Positions 42,369 through 51,490 of a stretch of DNA of 64,000 nt are shown here, one piece after another (the first letter of the stretch is position 1; every line of letters starts with the position of its first letter). Position numbers and translations under genes: made by a program. Source of the DNA: an uncultured Lachnospiraceae bacterium. Its GTDB lineage: Bacteria; Bacillota; Clostridia; Lachnospirales; Lachnospiraceae. The notes under the pieces were generated by a model, which saw only the letters and a list, made by a program, of their open reading frames with translations, was not told the DNA's origin and did not search any database. Location: positions 62,001 to 126,000 of the forward strand of contig CAJUEY010000001.1 in assembly GCA_910585825.1 (NCBI GenBank), given 5' to 3'.

Positions 42369-43751
42369 TTATTTTTTTAAGAGATCTTCTCCGATATTAA
42401 CGACGTTTCCGGCTCCCATAGTTATCAACAAATCACCTTTTGTACATTTTTTTTGTAAAAAGGCTTCGATTTCTTCAAAAGAAGGGAAATACCATACTTC
42501 TGTACCAAGTTCCTTTAAGGCGTCGGCAAGATCTTTGGAGCTGATCCCCAGGGTTTCGGTTTCTCTTGCTGCGTAGATATCCGCCAGCACCACAATATCA
42601 GAAGAAGAAAGGGCTTTTGCAAAATCGGAGAGAAAAGCCTTTGTTCTGGAATAAGTGTGGGGCTGAAAGACACAAATGATCCGGTTGTGAGGATAATTTG
42701 CAGCGGCTGTTAAAGTAGCTGCGATTTCTGTGGGATGATGGGCATAATCGTCTATGACCGTTACATTCTCCTGAAACATGCCTTTAAACTGGAATCTGCG
42801 GTCCGTTCCTTCATAAAGGGAAATGCCTTCCATAATAGAAGGAAGGGGCAGATGAAATTCCAGAGCGGCTGCAATTGCCGCAAGAGAATTTGAAACGTTA
42901 TGCATGCCGGGAACCGAAAGGGAAATTTCTGCAACAGCCTTCTGGCCGTGCATCAGTGTATAAGAGGCGCATCCTTTGTCATTAAAAACAACAGATGCCG
43001 GATAGTAATCACAGGAATTACAGAGTCCAAACGTGACAACGGAAACAGAAAGTCCGTCAACGATTTCAGAATAATTGTCAATCTCGCCGTTGATAAAAAC
43101 GGTGCCTCCGGGCTGGGTGTTGGCTGCAAACCGCCGGAATGAATCCCGGATCTCCGCCAAATCCAGAAAGAAATCCATGTGATCCTCTTCGATATTAAGG
43201 ATGAGGCTGTATTTGGGGTGGAAATTCAAAAAGCTGTTGGTGTATTCACAGGCCTCCGTCAAAAAGACGTCAGAATGGCCCACCCGGATATTGCCGCCGA
43301 TGTCCTTTAATATTCCGCCCACAGAAACCGTAGGATCTGTTTTGGCGGATAGAAGGATGCGGCTTAACATGGAAGTAGTGGTTGTTTTGCCGTGGGTTCC
43401 GGATACCGCAAAAGAATTGGCATAGTTATCCATAATCTGTCCTAAAAACTCTGCACGGGAGAGCATGGGAAGGCCGGCTGCTTTTGCTGCGGCAAATTCC
43501 GGATTATCTTCATGTATGGCCGCAGTAAATACAACGGCGTTTATGTCAGGGGTAATATTGGCAGCGGATTGAGGATAGGAAATGTGTGCTCCGTGGGTGG
43601 ATAGCTGCGCTGTCAGAGGAGACTCCTTTGCGTCGGAACCGGAAACGGTAAAGCCTTCTTCTAAGAGAATTTCGGCAAGTCCGCTCATGCTGATGCCGCC
43701 GATGCCAATAAAATGGATGTGAATGGGTTCGTTGAAGTTGATTTGATACAT
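42369..43751 (-). CDS. murC: UDP-N-acetylmuramate-L-alanine ligase
   Basis: 460 residues, normal for MurC, which adds L-Ala to UDP-MurNAc in the cytoplasm. The N-terminal Rossmann segment is HFIGIGGISMSGLAEIL; the Mur-ligase ATP loop is VSGTHGKTTTTSML near 112; the central domain has EACEYTNSFL and NIEEDHMDFF; the C-terminal domain has DDYAHHPTEI and FQPHTYSRT. First gene of a - strand run with the primosome genes and prs, but separated from them by 220 bp with DnaA boxes and a new promoter. Start ATG 43751 lies 48 bp downstream of its own -10 element. Confidence 0.96.
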   Translation of the reverse strand: MYQINFNEPIHIHFIGIGGISMSGLAEILLEEGFTVSGSDAKESPLTAQLSTHGAHISYPQSAANITPDINAVVFTAAIHEDNPEFAAAKAAGLPMLSRAEFLGQIMDNYANSFAVSGTHGKTTTTSMLSRILLSAKTDPTVSVGGILKDIGGNIRVGHSDVFLTEACEYTNSFLNFHPKYSLILNIEEDHMDFFLDLAEIRDSFRRFAANTQPGGTVFINGEIDNYSEIVDGLSVSVVTFGLCNSCDYYPASVVFNDKGCASYTLMHGQKAVAEISLSVPGMHNVSNSLAAIAAALEFHLPLPSIMEGISLYEGTDRRFQFKGMFQENVTVIDDYAHHPTEIAATLTAAANYPHNRIICVFQPHTYSRTKAFLSDFAKALSSSDIVVLADIYAARETETLGISSKDLADALKELGTEVWYFPSFEEIEAFLQKKCTKGDLLITMGAGNVVNIGEDLLKK

Positions 43752-43799
43752 AATCTTTACCTGTCCAATCTTGATTATAAAAATTTTTTATCTGTATAT

Positions 43800-43828
43800 A
43801 TTATAACCAACTATTTCTTTTTTGGAAA
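43800..43828 (-). promoter_or_regulatory. Promoter of murC
   Basis: On the - strand: -35 TTTCCA (43828-43823, 4 of 6), 17-bp spacer and perfect TATAAT (43805-43800), about 48 bp before the ATG. Confidence 0.6.
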
Positions 43829-43882
43829 TTCGTTAAAATTTACAAAAATATGTAAAAAAAGGGGTTCAACTTGTGAAAAGTG

Positions 43883-43912
43883 TTGTACAAAAAATAATAA
43901 GTATGGTATAAT
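43883..43912 (+). promoter_or_regulatory. Promoter of glgC-glgD
   Basis: -35 TTGTAC (43883-43888), 18-bp spacer with TATGG before a perfect -10 TATAAT (43907-43912). Divergent from the murC promoter about 55 bp away; AGAGGTG precedes the ATG at 43952. Confidence 0.72.
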
Positions 43913-43951
43913 TGGCATATCACATAATGAAAGTTGACAGAGGTGAGTAAG

Positions 43952-45226
43952 ATGATTCGAAAAAAAATGATGGCAATGCTGTTGGCGGGCGGGCAGGGGA
44001 GTCGGCTTGGCGTTCTGACTGCCAATGTAGCGAAGCCTGCGGTAGCATTTGGCGGCAAGTACCGTATTATTGATTTCCCTTTGAGTAACTGTATTAATTC
44101 GGGAATTGATACAGTGGGAGTTTTGACGCAGTATCAGCCGCTTCGGTTGAATTCCCATATCGGAATCGGTATTCCGTGGGATTTGGACCGAAACAACGGA
44201 GGCGTGACGGTTTTACCACCCTATGAGAAGAGTGACAGCAGCGAGTGGTATTCAGGTACGGCCAATGCGATTTATCAGAACTTAAGCTATATCGAAAGTT
44301 ACAATCCGGAATATGTGCTGATTCTTTCAGGAGACCATATCTATAAAATGGATTATGAAGTCATGTTGGATTTCCATAAGGAAAATCAAGCGGATGTTAC
44401 GCTTGCAGCGATGCCGGTGCCAATGGAAGAAGCCAGCCGGTTTGGCATTGTAATTACGGATGAAAACAGAAAGATTCTCGAATTTGAAGAAAAGCCGGAG
44501 AATCCCAGAAGCAATCTGGCATCTATGGGTATTTACATTTTTACCTGGAGCGTGCTGCGGGATGCGTTAATTGCCAAGAAAGATCAGAATAACTGTGATT
44601 TCGGAAAGCATATTATTCCCTATTGCCACGAGGGCGGCAAGAGATTGTTTGCATATGAATATAACGGATATTGGAAGGATGTCGGAACATTAGGCTCCTA
44701 CTGGGAAGCAAATATGGAGCTCGTAGATTTGATTCCGGAATTCAATTTATACGAAGAATACTGGAAAATTTATACCAGAACGGATAATGTAGAGCCGCAG
44801 TACGTTTCTTCCGAATCCATTACCGAGAAGAGCATTATCGGTGAAGGCGCAGAAATTTTCGGAGAAGTATATCATTCCGTAATCGGCGCCGGAGTGACGA
44901 TTGGAAAAGGAACCGTTGTAAGAGATTCTATTATTATGAAAGATACAAGGATCGGTGAAAACTGTTCGATCAATAAAGCGATTATTGCTGAAGACTGTGA
45001 GATCGGCGATGATGTGCAGATGGGAATCGGAGAAGAAGCAAAGAGCAAACTGAATGAAGAGATCTATGCGTTTGGACTGGTCACCATTGGGGAAAATTCC
45101 TATATACCATCAAAAGTACAGATCGGCAAGAATACAGCAATTGCCGGCATAACAGAAAAAGAAGACTATCCGGACGGTGTGCTTGCCGGAGGAGAATATA
45201 TTATTAAGGCAGGTGAGGGAAAATGA
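43952..45226 (+). CDS. glgC: Glucose-1-phosphate adenylyltransferase, GlgC subunit
   Basis: 424 residues from ATG 43952 (GAGGTG upstream); an in-frame TTG at 43934 would place the ribosome site inside the gene. Makes ADP-glucose from ATP and glucose-1-phosphate for glycogen. N-terminal nucleotidyltransferase motif LLAGGQGSRLGVLTANVAKP, then IIDFPLSNCINSG, catalytic ILSGDHIYKMDY, sugar site FEEKPENPRS and a left-handed beta-helix from about 290 (hexapeptide repeats such as IIGEGAEIFGEV). Overlaps glgD by ATGA, so the two subunits are translationally coupled. glgA, glgB and glgP are not in the window. Confidence 0.95.
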   Translation: MIRKKMMAMLLAGGQGSRLGVLTANVAKPAVAFGGKYRIIDFPLSNCINSGIDTVGVLTQYQPLRLNSHIGIGIPWDLDRNNGGVTVLPPYEKSDSSEWYSGTANAIYQNLSYIESYNPEYVLILSGDHIYKMDYEVMLDFHKENQADVTLAAMPVPMEEASRFGIVITDENRKILEFEEKPENPRSNLASMGIYIFTWSVLRDALIAKKDQNNCDFGKHIIPYCHEGGKRLFAYEYNGYWKDVGTLGSYWEANMELVDLIPEFNLYEEYWKIYTRTDNVEPQYVSSESITEKSIIGEGAEIFGEVYHSVIGAGVTIGKGTVVRDSIIMKDTRIGENCSINKAIIAEDCEIGDDVQMGIGEEAKSKLNEEIYAFGLVTIGENSYIPSKVQIGKNTAIAGITEKEDYPDGVLAGGEYIIKAGEGK

Positions 45227-46341
45227 AGGCATTAGGAATCATTCTCGCTGGAGGCAGCAGCAACCGTATGCAGGAACTGACAAATCACAGAGCGGTTTCG
45301 GCAATGCCGGTAGGTGGAAGCTATCGTTGTATTGATTTTGCGCTGAGCAGTATGAGCAGTTCCCGTATCAATACCGTGGCTGTTTTGACACAGTATAATG
45401 CAAGATCTTTAAACGAACACCTGAGTTCTTCCAAATGGTGGGACTTCGGAAGAAAGCAGGGCGGTCTTTATACATTTACACCAACTGTTACAGCAACGAA
45501 TAACTGGTGGTACCGGGGAACTGCAGATGCAATGTATCAGAACATTGATTTCCTGCGGAGACGCCATGAACCCTATGTGATCATCACCAGCGGAGACTGC
45601 ATTTATAAGGTGGATTTTAATGAGCTTTTAGATTATCATATTGAGAAGAAAGCGGATATCACCATTGTATGCAGGGATATGCCTGCAGGCATAGATGTCA
45701 GCCGCTACGGAATTGTCCGGATGAACGAAGAATCAAGGATTGTAGAATTTGAAGAGAAGCCGATGATGGCAAGCTCCAATACCATATCCACAGGTATTTA
45801 CATTATCCGCCGCCGTCAGCTGATTGAGATGTTAGAACGGTGTGCAGAAGAAGAACGTTATGATTTTGTTTCGGATATTCTGATTCGTTATAAAAATATG
45901 AAACGGATTTACGGATACAAATTAAAGACATACTGGAGCAACATTGCATCTGTAGAATCATATTATCAGACGAATATGGATTTTCTGAAACCGGAAGTTC
46001 GGAAATTCTTCTTCCGTGACGAGCCTAAGATTGCTACAAAGGTGGATGATCTTCCGCCGGCAAAATACAACGCTGGCTCTGACGTTCGCAACAGCTTAGT
46101 GGCCAGTGGATGTATCATTAACAGTAAAGTGGAGAATTCCATTTTGTTTAAGAAAACGTTTGTGGGCAAGAATTGTGTAATTAAAAATTCTATCATATTA
46201 AATGACGTATATATCGGAGACAACACACATATAGAGAACTGCATCGTAGAAAGCCGCAATACGCTGCGCGCCAACACGTATTACTGCGGAGATGAGGCGG
46301 TAAAGGTTGTCTGTGAAGATAATGCCAGATATGTTATGTAA
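45223..46341 (+). CDS. glgD: Glucose-1-phosphate adenylyltransferase, GlgD subunit
   Basis: 372 residues, the non-catalytic or regulatory partner of GlgC in Firmicutes. N-terminal LAGGSSNRMQELTNHRAVSA lacks the basic GSR of GlgC's nucleotide loop (SSNRM instead of GQGSR), and the catalytic segment reads ITSGDCIYKVDF (Cys in place of His). The sugar loop FEEKPMMASS and a shortened beta-helix end follow. GlgD raises GlgC activity in the GlgCD heterotetramer. Starts at ATG 45223 inside the glgC stop codon. Confidence 0.94.
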   Translation: MKALGIILAGGSSNRMQELTNHRAVSAMPVGGSYRCIDFALSSMSSSRINTVAVLTQYNARSLNEHLSSSKWWDFGRKQGGLYTFTPTVTATNNWWYRGTADAMYQNIDFLRRRHEPYVIITSGDCIYKVDFNELLDYHIEKKADITIVCRDMPAGIDVSRYGIVRMNEESRIVEFEEKPMMASSNTISTGIYIIRRRQLIEMLERCAEEERYDFVSDILIRYKNMKRIYGYKLKTYWSNIASVESYYQTNMDFLKPEVRKFFFRDEPKIATKVDDLPPAKYNAGSDVRNSLVASGCIINSKVENSILFKKTFVGKNCVIKNSIILNDVYIGDNTHIENCIVESRNTLRANTYYCGDEAVKVVCEDNARYVM

Positions 46342-46504
46342 TCTAAGTAATGATTAGGCTGTGGTATGCCTTTGGCAAAGAGCCGGAGTTCCTGTTAAAG
46401 GAATAAAGATGTTCTTGCGGATTTTGCAGCAAGGTACAAAGCCTCAAGCTAAATAGTTACAATCTAAATGCAGAATAAGCGAAAGGAGAAGGGGGCATAG
46501 GAGT

Positions 46505-46774
46505 ATGCAGATTACTGATGTAAGGATTCGGAAGGTTGAAAAAGAAGGCAAAATGAAAGCCGTCGTGTCAATTACGATTGATGAAGAATTTGTGGTACAT
46601 GATATTAAGGTGATTGAAGGCGAAAGGGGTTTGTTTATAGCAATGCCGAGCCGCAAAGCAGCGGATGGGGAGTACCGCGATGTGGCGCATCCCATTAATT
46701 CAGATACCAGAGAGAACATTCAGAATTTGATCTTAGAAAAATATCAGGCAGAAATTATGACTATGGGTGAATAA
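46505..46774 (+). CDS. spoVG: SpoVG family RNA/DNA-binding regulator
   Basis: 89 residues, typical for SpoVG, a small nucleic-acid-binding global regulator known from sporulation, virulence and competence. Family signature: MQITDVRIRKV at the start, then VVHDIKVIEGERGLFIAMPS, and DVAHPINSDTR near residue 60. Start ATG 46505 with AAAGGAGAAGGGGG upstream. It has its own terminator. The 163 bp between glgD and spoVG contain no clear sigma-A promoter; I could not find a convincing sigma-H site either. Confidence 0.95.
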   Translation: MQITDVRIRKVEKEGKMKAVVSITIDEEFVVHDIKVIEGERGLFIAMPSRKAADGEYRDVAHPINSDTRENIQNLILEKYQAEIMTMGE

Positions 46775-46781
46775 GATAGAG

Positions 46782-46809
46782 TCCCCTCGTTGGAGAGCGA
46801 GGGGATTTT
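46782..46809 (+). terminator. Intrinsic terminator of spoVG
   Basis: 8-bp stem tcccctcg / cgagggga (46782-46789 / 46798-46805), 8-nt loop and TTTT, 8 bp after the spoVG stop codon. Confidence 0.82.
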
Positions 46810-46851
46810 CGTTGTCGTGCATTTCAAAGAAAATGCCGGCGGCAGATGTAT

Positions 46852-46887
46852 AAAAAGATTTTTCAGCAGAAGTTGAAAAATCTTTTT
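46852..46887. terminator. AT-rich hairpin between spoVG and pth, possible second terminator
   Basis: Perfect 14-bp inverted repeat aaaaagatttttca / tgaaaaatcttttt with an 8-nt loop. Weak GC content; could stop leftover spoVG transcripts or cap the pth leader. Confidence 0.5.
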
Positions 46888-46987
46888 GTTTACGTTAGAA
46901 TAAAACCCGACTTTTATAAGGAAATGTATGATGTTAGAAAAATTAAGAAAACTAATTTTAAGAAAAGATTCTGTGGAGGATGAAATT

Positions 46988-47563
46988 ATGTATGTAATAG
47001 CAGGACTTGGAAATCCTGGCAGAAAATATGAAAATACCCGCCATAATGTGGGATTTGATGTCATTGACGCACTGGCGGCAAAATATAATATCAGCATGAA
47101 TGAGAAAAAACACAAAGCGGTTTGCGGCAGGGGCCTTGTGGCGGGAGTGCGGGCGCTGTTAGTGAAGCCTCAGACGTATATGAATTTGAGCGGAGACAGC
47201 ATTGCGGATGTTTTGCATTTTTACAAGCTGGACCCGGCTGAGCATTTGATTGTTATTTTCGATGATATCAGCTTAAATCCCGGCAATATCCGTATTCGCG
47301 CAAAGGGGAGCGCAGGAGGCCATAACGGGATCAAAAGCATCATTGCCAGAACCGGAAGCAGCGGTTTTTCCAGAATCAAAATAGGGGTGGGAGAGAAACC
47401 GGAAGGCTGGGATCTGGCAGATTATGTGCTGGGGAGTTTTTCAAAAGAAGAACGAAAGTGCGTGGAGGATGCAATAAAAGATGCCGTATCTGCGGTGGAA
47501 TATATGGTGCAGGATGAAATTACCCGTGCCATGAATGAATTTAATGTAAAGAAACGAGAGTAG
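46988..47563 (+). CDS. pth: Peptidyl-tRNA hydrolase
   Basis: 191 residues from ATG 46988, chosen because GGAGG sits 8 bp upstream and the protein then begins with the family's MYVIAGLGNPG; the frame is open 20 codons further. Pth releases tRNA from stalled peptidyl-tRNA. Catalytic and binding residues visible: Asn in GLGNPG, His in NTRHNVGFD (near 21), Asp in FDDISL (near 94), and KPQTYMNLSG. The next gene, mfd, begins 1 bp after its stop codon, the pth-mfd order common in Firmicutes. Confidence 0.97.
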   Translation: MYVIAGLGNPGRKYENTRHNVGFDVIDALAAKYNISMNEKKHKAVCGRGLVAGVRALLVKPQTYMNLSGDSIADVLHFYKLDPAEHLIVIFDDISLNPGNIRIRAKGSAGGHNGIKSIIARTGSSGFSRIKIGVGEKPEGWDLADYVLGSFSKEERKCVEDAIKDAVSAVEYMVQDEITRAMNEFNVKKRE

Positions 47564-47564
47564 T

Positions 47565-50500
47565 ATGAGGGCATTTTTAGAACCGCTGCGTTCTATGGAA
47601 GAAATTTCCAGATTAGAGGCGCAGTTGAAAAAAGAACCGGGAATTCGGATGATTTCCGGATGTATTGATTCCCAGAAACCGCATTTGATGTACGGTATCG
47701 GGAGTGATTTTCAAAATAAAATCATTGTCACCTTTCATGAGCAGAGAGCCAGAGAGATTTACGAAGAATATCTTTTTTTTGATAAGTCGGCAGTTTATTA
47801 TCCGGCAAAAGATATTTTGTTTTATCAGTCTGATCTGCGGGGGAATGTGCTGACCAGGGAGAGGATTTCTGCGCTGCGGCAGATTGCGGAGCAGAATAAA
47901 GTTACACTGGTTACAACTTATGATGCGCTGATGAACCGTATGCCGGGGCCGGAGAAGTTCATTCGGGCAGTGAGAAACTATTCTGTAGGAGATGAAATAG
48001 ATTTAGAACAGTTTCGCAGAAAGCTGACCGGCATGGGCTACGAGGCGGTATATCAGGTGGAAACCGCGGGACAGTTTGCAATCCGGGGCGGCATTATTGA
48101 TGTGTTTCCCCTGACAGAAGAAAATCCATACCGAATGGAGCTGTGGGGGGATGAGATAGATTCTCTGCGGAGTTTTGACGTAGAAAGCCAGCGTTCGATT
48201 GAAAATATGGAGAGCATTGAAATCTATCCCGCGGCGGAGCTGATTTTGACCGACCGGGAAAAAGACGCAGGCGTGCAGCGGATCAGGGAAGATGCAGACC
48301 GGCTGTACCATCAGTATCGCAAAGAGATGAAAACGGAAGAGGCCGCCAGGATCAAACAAGCCTCCGGGGAGATTTTAGAAGAGATTTTGGAGAGGGCGGG
48401 CATTGACGGAATTGATGCCTACCTGACGTATTTTGATCAGTCCTGTGTTTCCCTTCTGGATTATTTTGAAGAAAAAAATACGCTGATTTTTCTGGATGAG
48501 GCAGGACGATGTACGGAAAGAGGCCGGATGACAGAACAGGAATTTTCAGAGAGCATGAAACTGCGTCTGGAAAAAGGATATATCCTGCCGGGGCAGATGG
48601 AGGCTTTGTTTACCTGTGAAGAAACGGCGGCAAAGTTACAAAGAAGAAGGTGCGTTTCTCTTGCGGCCCTTGAAGTGAGGGGAGGAGAGCTTGCGCCTCT
48701 TTCCTGTTATGGAATTTCAGCCAGAAACATTGCCGCTTATAATAACAGTTTTGAACTTTTGGTAAAAGATTTAAATCTATATAAAAAGAAGAACTATGGG
48801 GTAATTCTGTTGTCCGGCTCCAGAACCAGAGCAAAACGTCTGGCAGAAGATCTTATGGCGGAAGGCTTAAACAGTTTTTATTCCGAAGATTACGACCATG
48901 AGGTAAAGCCCGGCGAAATTATGACGATTTACGGAAAAGTGAAAAAAGGATATGAGTATCCGCTGCTTTCGTTTGCCGTAATTTCTGAAAGCGATATTTT
49001 CGGAAAAGAAAAAAAGAAAAAGAAAAAGCGAAAACTATACGAAGGGGATAAGATATCGTCATTCTCCGAATTGTCCATCGGCGATTATGTGGTGCACGAA
49101 AACCACGGTCTGGGGATTTACCGGGGAATCGAAAAAATTGAAGTGGAAAAGACGGTCAAAGATTATATTCGGATAGAGTATGATAAGGGCAGCAGTCTTT
49201 ATATTCTGGCAACACAGCTTGACATGATTCAAAAATATGCCAAAGCGGATGCGAAGAAGCCAAAACTGAATAAACTGGGAGGACAGGAGTGGCATAAGAC
49301 AAAGACCAGAGTGCAGGGGGCGGTAAAGGAAATTGCCGCTGATCTGGTTGCCCTTTATGCCAAACGACAGCAGAACGAAGGATATGCTTATGGAGCGGAT
49401 ACTGTCTGGCAGAGGGAGTTTGAAGAAATGTTTCCCTTTGAGGAGACGGAGGATCAGGAGGCGGCAATCCTGGCTACAAAACGGGATATGGAAAGCAAAA
49501 AAATCATGGATCGCCTGATCTGCGGCGATGTGGGATACGGCAAAACGGAAATTGCGATTCGAGCGGCATTTAAAGCCGTACAGGAGGGCAAACAGGTGGT
49601 GTATCTGGTGCCCACAACGATCCTTGCCCAGCAGCATTACAACACCTTCGTACAGCGGATGAAGGACTTTCCCGTGACAGTGGATTTGCTCTGCCGTTTC
49701 AAAAGCACGGCGGAACAAAAAAAGACGGTGGCAGAAATAAAACGGGGAATGGTAGACATCGTAATAGGAACTCACAGAGTCCTTTCGGAAGATGTTGTTT
49801 TTAAGGATCTGGGACTGTTGATTATTGATGAAGAGCAGCGGTTTGGAGTCGTCCACAAAGAAAAGATCAAGCAGATGAAATATACGGTGGATGTATTGAC
49901 GCTGACGGCGACTCCGATTCCCAGGACGCTTCATATGAGCCTGATTGGAATCAGAGATATGAGCGTTTTAGAGGAGCCTCCTTTAGACCGCCTGCCCATT
50001 CAGACGTATGTTATGGAATACAACGAAGAAATGGTCAGAGAGGCGATTGCACGGGAGCTTGCAAGAAACGGGCAGGTCTATTACGTGTTTAACCGGGTAA
50101 AGCAGATTGCGGATGTTACGGCGAAAATCGCGTCTCTTTTGCCGGAGGCGTGTGTGGAATTTGCCCATGGACAGATGAAAGAGAGAGAATTGGAAAATAT
50201 CATGTATCGTTTTATCAACGGAGAAATTGACGTTTTGGTATCTACCACGATTATTGAGACGGGGCTGGATATTTCCAATGTGAATACAATGATTATCCAT
50301 GACGCAGATAATATGGGGCTGTCCCAGCTTTACCAGCTGAGAGGAAGAGTGGGAAGGTCAAATCGTACTTCTTATGCATTTTTGATGTACAGACGGGACA
50401 AAATGCTAAAAGAAATAGCGGAAAAGCGTCTGGCGGCGATTAAGGAATATACAGATCTTGGCAGCGGTTTTAAAATTGCCATGCGGGATCTGGAAATCCG

Positions 50501-51101
50501 GGGCGCCGGAAATCTGCTTGGAGCCAAACAGCACGGACATATGGCGGCGGTAGGGTATGATCTGTACTGCAAGATGCTGAATGAGGCGGTAAAAGAGGCA
50601 AAAGGAATCAAGACTTTTGAACATTATGAAACCTCTATTGACGTGGATATTGACGCTTATATTCCCGAAAATTATGTTCCAAACGAAACCCAGAAACTGG
50701 ATCTGTATAAGCGGATTGCGGGCATTGAAAATAAAGAAGAGAAAGAAGAAATGCTGGAAGAATTGATAGATCGTTTTGGAGATCCGCCAAAATCTGTGGA
50801 AAATCTTCTGATGCTGGCAGAATACAAATCCACTGCGCACAAATATTATTTCACAGAAGTGGCGCAGAAGGGAGAAGAAGTACGGTTTACACTGTTTGAA
50901 CGGGCGAAGGTCAATCCGGCGAAAATACCGGAATTTGTGGCGCAGTATGGAGGAAAAATGAAATTTTATGCGGATAAGAAACTGCCTTGTTTCGTTTATC
51001 TGCTGAAAATGAATTCCAGACAAAAAGAGACGGCTATGGAAGTGATCGAAAAAGTGCTTTTGAATGCCAAGATGCTTTGCGAGGATTTAGAAGTGATTTG
51101 A
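47565..51101 (+). CDS. mfd: Transcription-repair coupling factor Mfd
   Basis: 1178 residues, full length. Mfd removes RNA polymerase stalled at lesions and recruits UvrA. Domains: UvrB-like N-terminal region (about 1-350), RNA-polymerase interacting CarD-like Tudor domain (about 490-570, GDYVVHENHGLGIYRGI), RecG-like helicase with Walker A GDVGYGKTEIAIRAA near 650, DEEQ box in IIDEEQRFGVVHKEK, motif VDVLTLTATPIPRTLHMSL, GLDISNVNTMI, QLRGRVGRS, and a TRCF C-terminal domain. A lysine block (KEKKKKKKRKL) precedes the Tudor domain. Start ATG 47565 directly follows pth. Confidence 0.97.
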   Translation: MRAFLEPLRSMEEISRLEAQLKKEPGIRMISGCIDSQKPHLMYGIGSDFQNKIIVTFHEQRAREIYEEYLFFDKSAVYYPAKDILFYQSDLRGNVLTRERISALRQIAEQNKVTLVTTYDALMNRMPGPEKFIRAVRNYSVGDEIDLEQFRRKLTGMGYEAVYQVETAGQFAIRGGIIDVFPLTEENPYRMELWGDEIDSLRSFDVESQRSIENMESIEIYPAAELILTDREKDAGVQRIREDADRLYHQYRKEMKTEEAARIKQASGEILEEILERAGIDGIDAYLTYFDQSCVSLLDYFEEKNTLIFLDEAGRCTERGRMTEQEFSESMKLRLEKGYILPGQMEALFTCEETAAKLQRRRCVSLAALEVRGGELAPLSCYGISARNIAAYNNSFELLVKDLNLYKKKNYGVILLSGSRTRAKRLAEDLMAEGLNSFYSEDYDHEVKPGEIMTIYGKVKKGYEYPLLSFAVISESDIFGKEKKKKKKRKLYEGDKISSFSELSIGDYVVHENHGLGIYRGIEKIEVEKTVKDYIRIEYDKGSSLYILATQLDMIQKYAKADAKKPKLNKLGGQEWHKTKTRVQGAVKEIAADLVALYAKRQQNEGYAYGADTVWQREFEEMFPFEETEDQEAAILATKRDMESKKIMDRLICGDVGYGKTEIAIRAAFKAVQEGKQVVYLVPTTILAQQHYNTFVQRMKDFPVTVDLLCRFKSTAEQKKTVAEIKRGMVDIVIGTHRVLSEDVVFKDLGLLIIDEEQRFGVVHKEKIKQMKYTVDVLTLTATPIPRTLHMSLIGIRDMSVLEEPPLDRLPIQTYVMEYNEEMVREAIARELARNGQVYYVFNRVKQIADVTAKIASLLPEACVEFAHGQMKERELENIMYRFINGEIDVLVSTTIIETGLDISNVNTMIIHDADNMGLSQLYQLRGRVGRSNRTSYAFLMYRRDKMLKEIAEKRLAAIKEYTDLGSGFKIAMRDLEIRGAGNLLGAKQHGHMAAVGYDLYCKMLNEAVKEAKGIKTFEHYETSIDVDIDAYIPENYVPNETQKLDLYKRIAGIENKEEKEEMLEELIDRFGDPPKSVENLLMLAEYKSTAHKYYFTEVAQKGEEVRFTLFERAKVNPAKIPEFVAQYGGKMKFYADKKLPCFVYLLKMNSRQKETAMEVIEKVLLNAKMLCEDLEVI

Positions 51102-51198
51102 AACCGGGAGGCAAACTGCGCTGTGTGAGATTACACATATAAATGGGTTTCATTTGGATACTGCTTGTCTGTGTATGCCATAACGGACAGATAGAAAA

Positions 51199-51232
51199 GG
51201 TGTAGAGCTTATGAGAATTTAAGCTCTACACC
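51199..51232 (-). terminator. Terminator of the zinc-ribbon/secreted protein genes
   Basis: Perfect 13-bp inverted repeat ggtgtagagctta / taagctctacacc with 8-nt loop. Read on the - strand it is followed by TTTTCTAT, just after the stop codon at 51237. It may also serve mfd from the other side, though without a T run. Confidence 0.8.
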
Positions 51233-51236
51233 ATGT

Positions 51237-51482
51237 TTATGAAATTGTCTTGTCGGTGTTTGCTTTGCAGACAATGAGAATCAGGTCGCAATTTGGACAG
51301 TACCAGGCAGGTTGTTTTGTTATGCCGAATAGTTTGAGAGGTCCAATGCGAAAACCTTCTTTTTCTTTGGAGCCCCGGAAGAAAAGTTTATCACAGGACT
51401 GTCCTTTTGGAATCCATCTGACGCTTCCTCCTGTTGGAATAAATCCTTCTTTCATTTCATAGTTGCAATATTTACAAATCAT
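51237..51482 (-). CDS. Small zinc-ribbon protein (DUF6487-like)
   Basis: 81 residues with two cysteine knuckles, CKYC at 3-6 and CPNC near 62-65, forming one zinc ribbon around a variable middle (CDKLFFRGSKEKEG). It reminds me of the DUF6487 family of short Firmicute proteins; function unknown. Start ATG 51482 with AGAGGT upstream, 8 bp after the stop of the secreted-protein gene, so the two are co-transcribed. No membrane segment. Confidence 0.75.
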   Translation of the reverse strand: MICKYCNYEMKEGFIPTGGSVRWIPKGQSCDKLFFRGSKEKEGFRIGPLKLFGITKQPAWYCPNCDLILIVCKANTDKTIS

Positions 51483-51490
51483 ATAAACCT

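Noticed and set aside
49059..49934. 291-codon frame on the - strand inside mfd
   Set aside because: Antisense shadow of the conserved helicase domain; residue composition (Phe/His/Arg-rich) is typical of non-coding frames.
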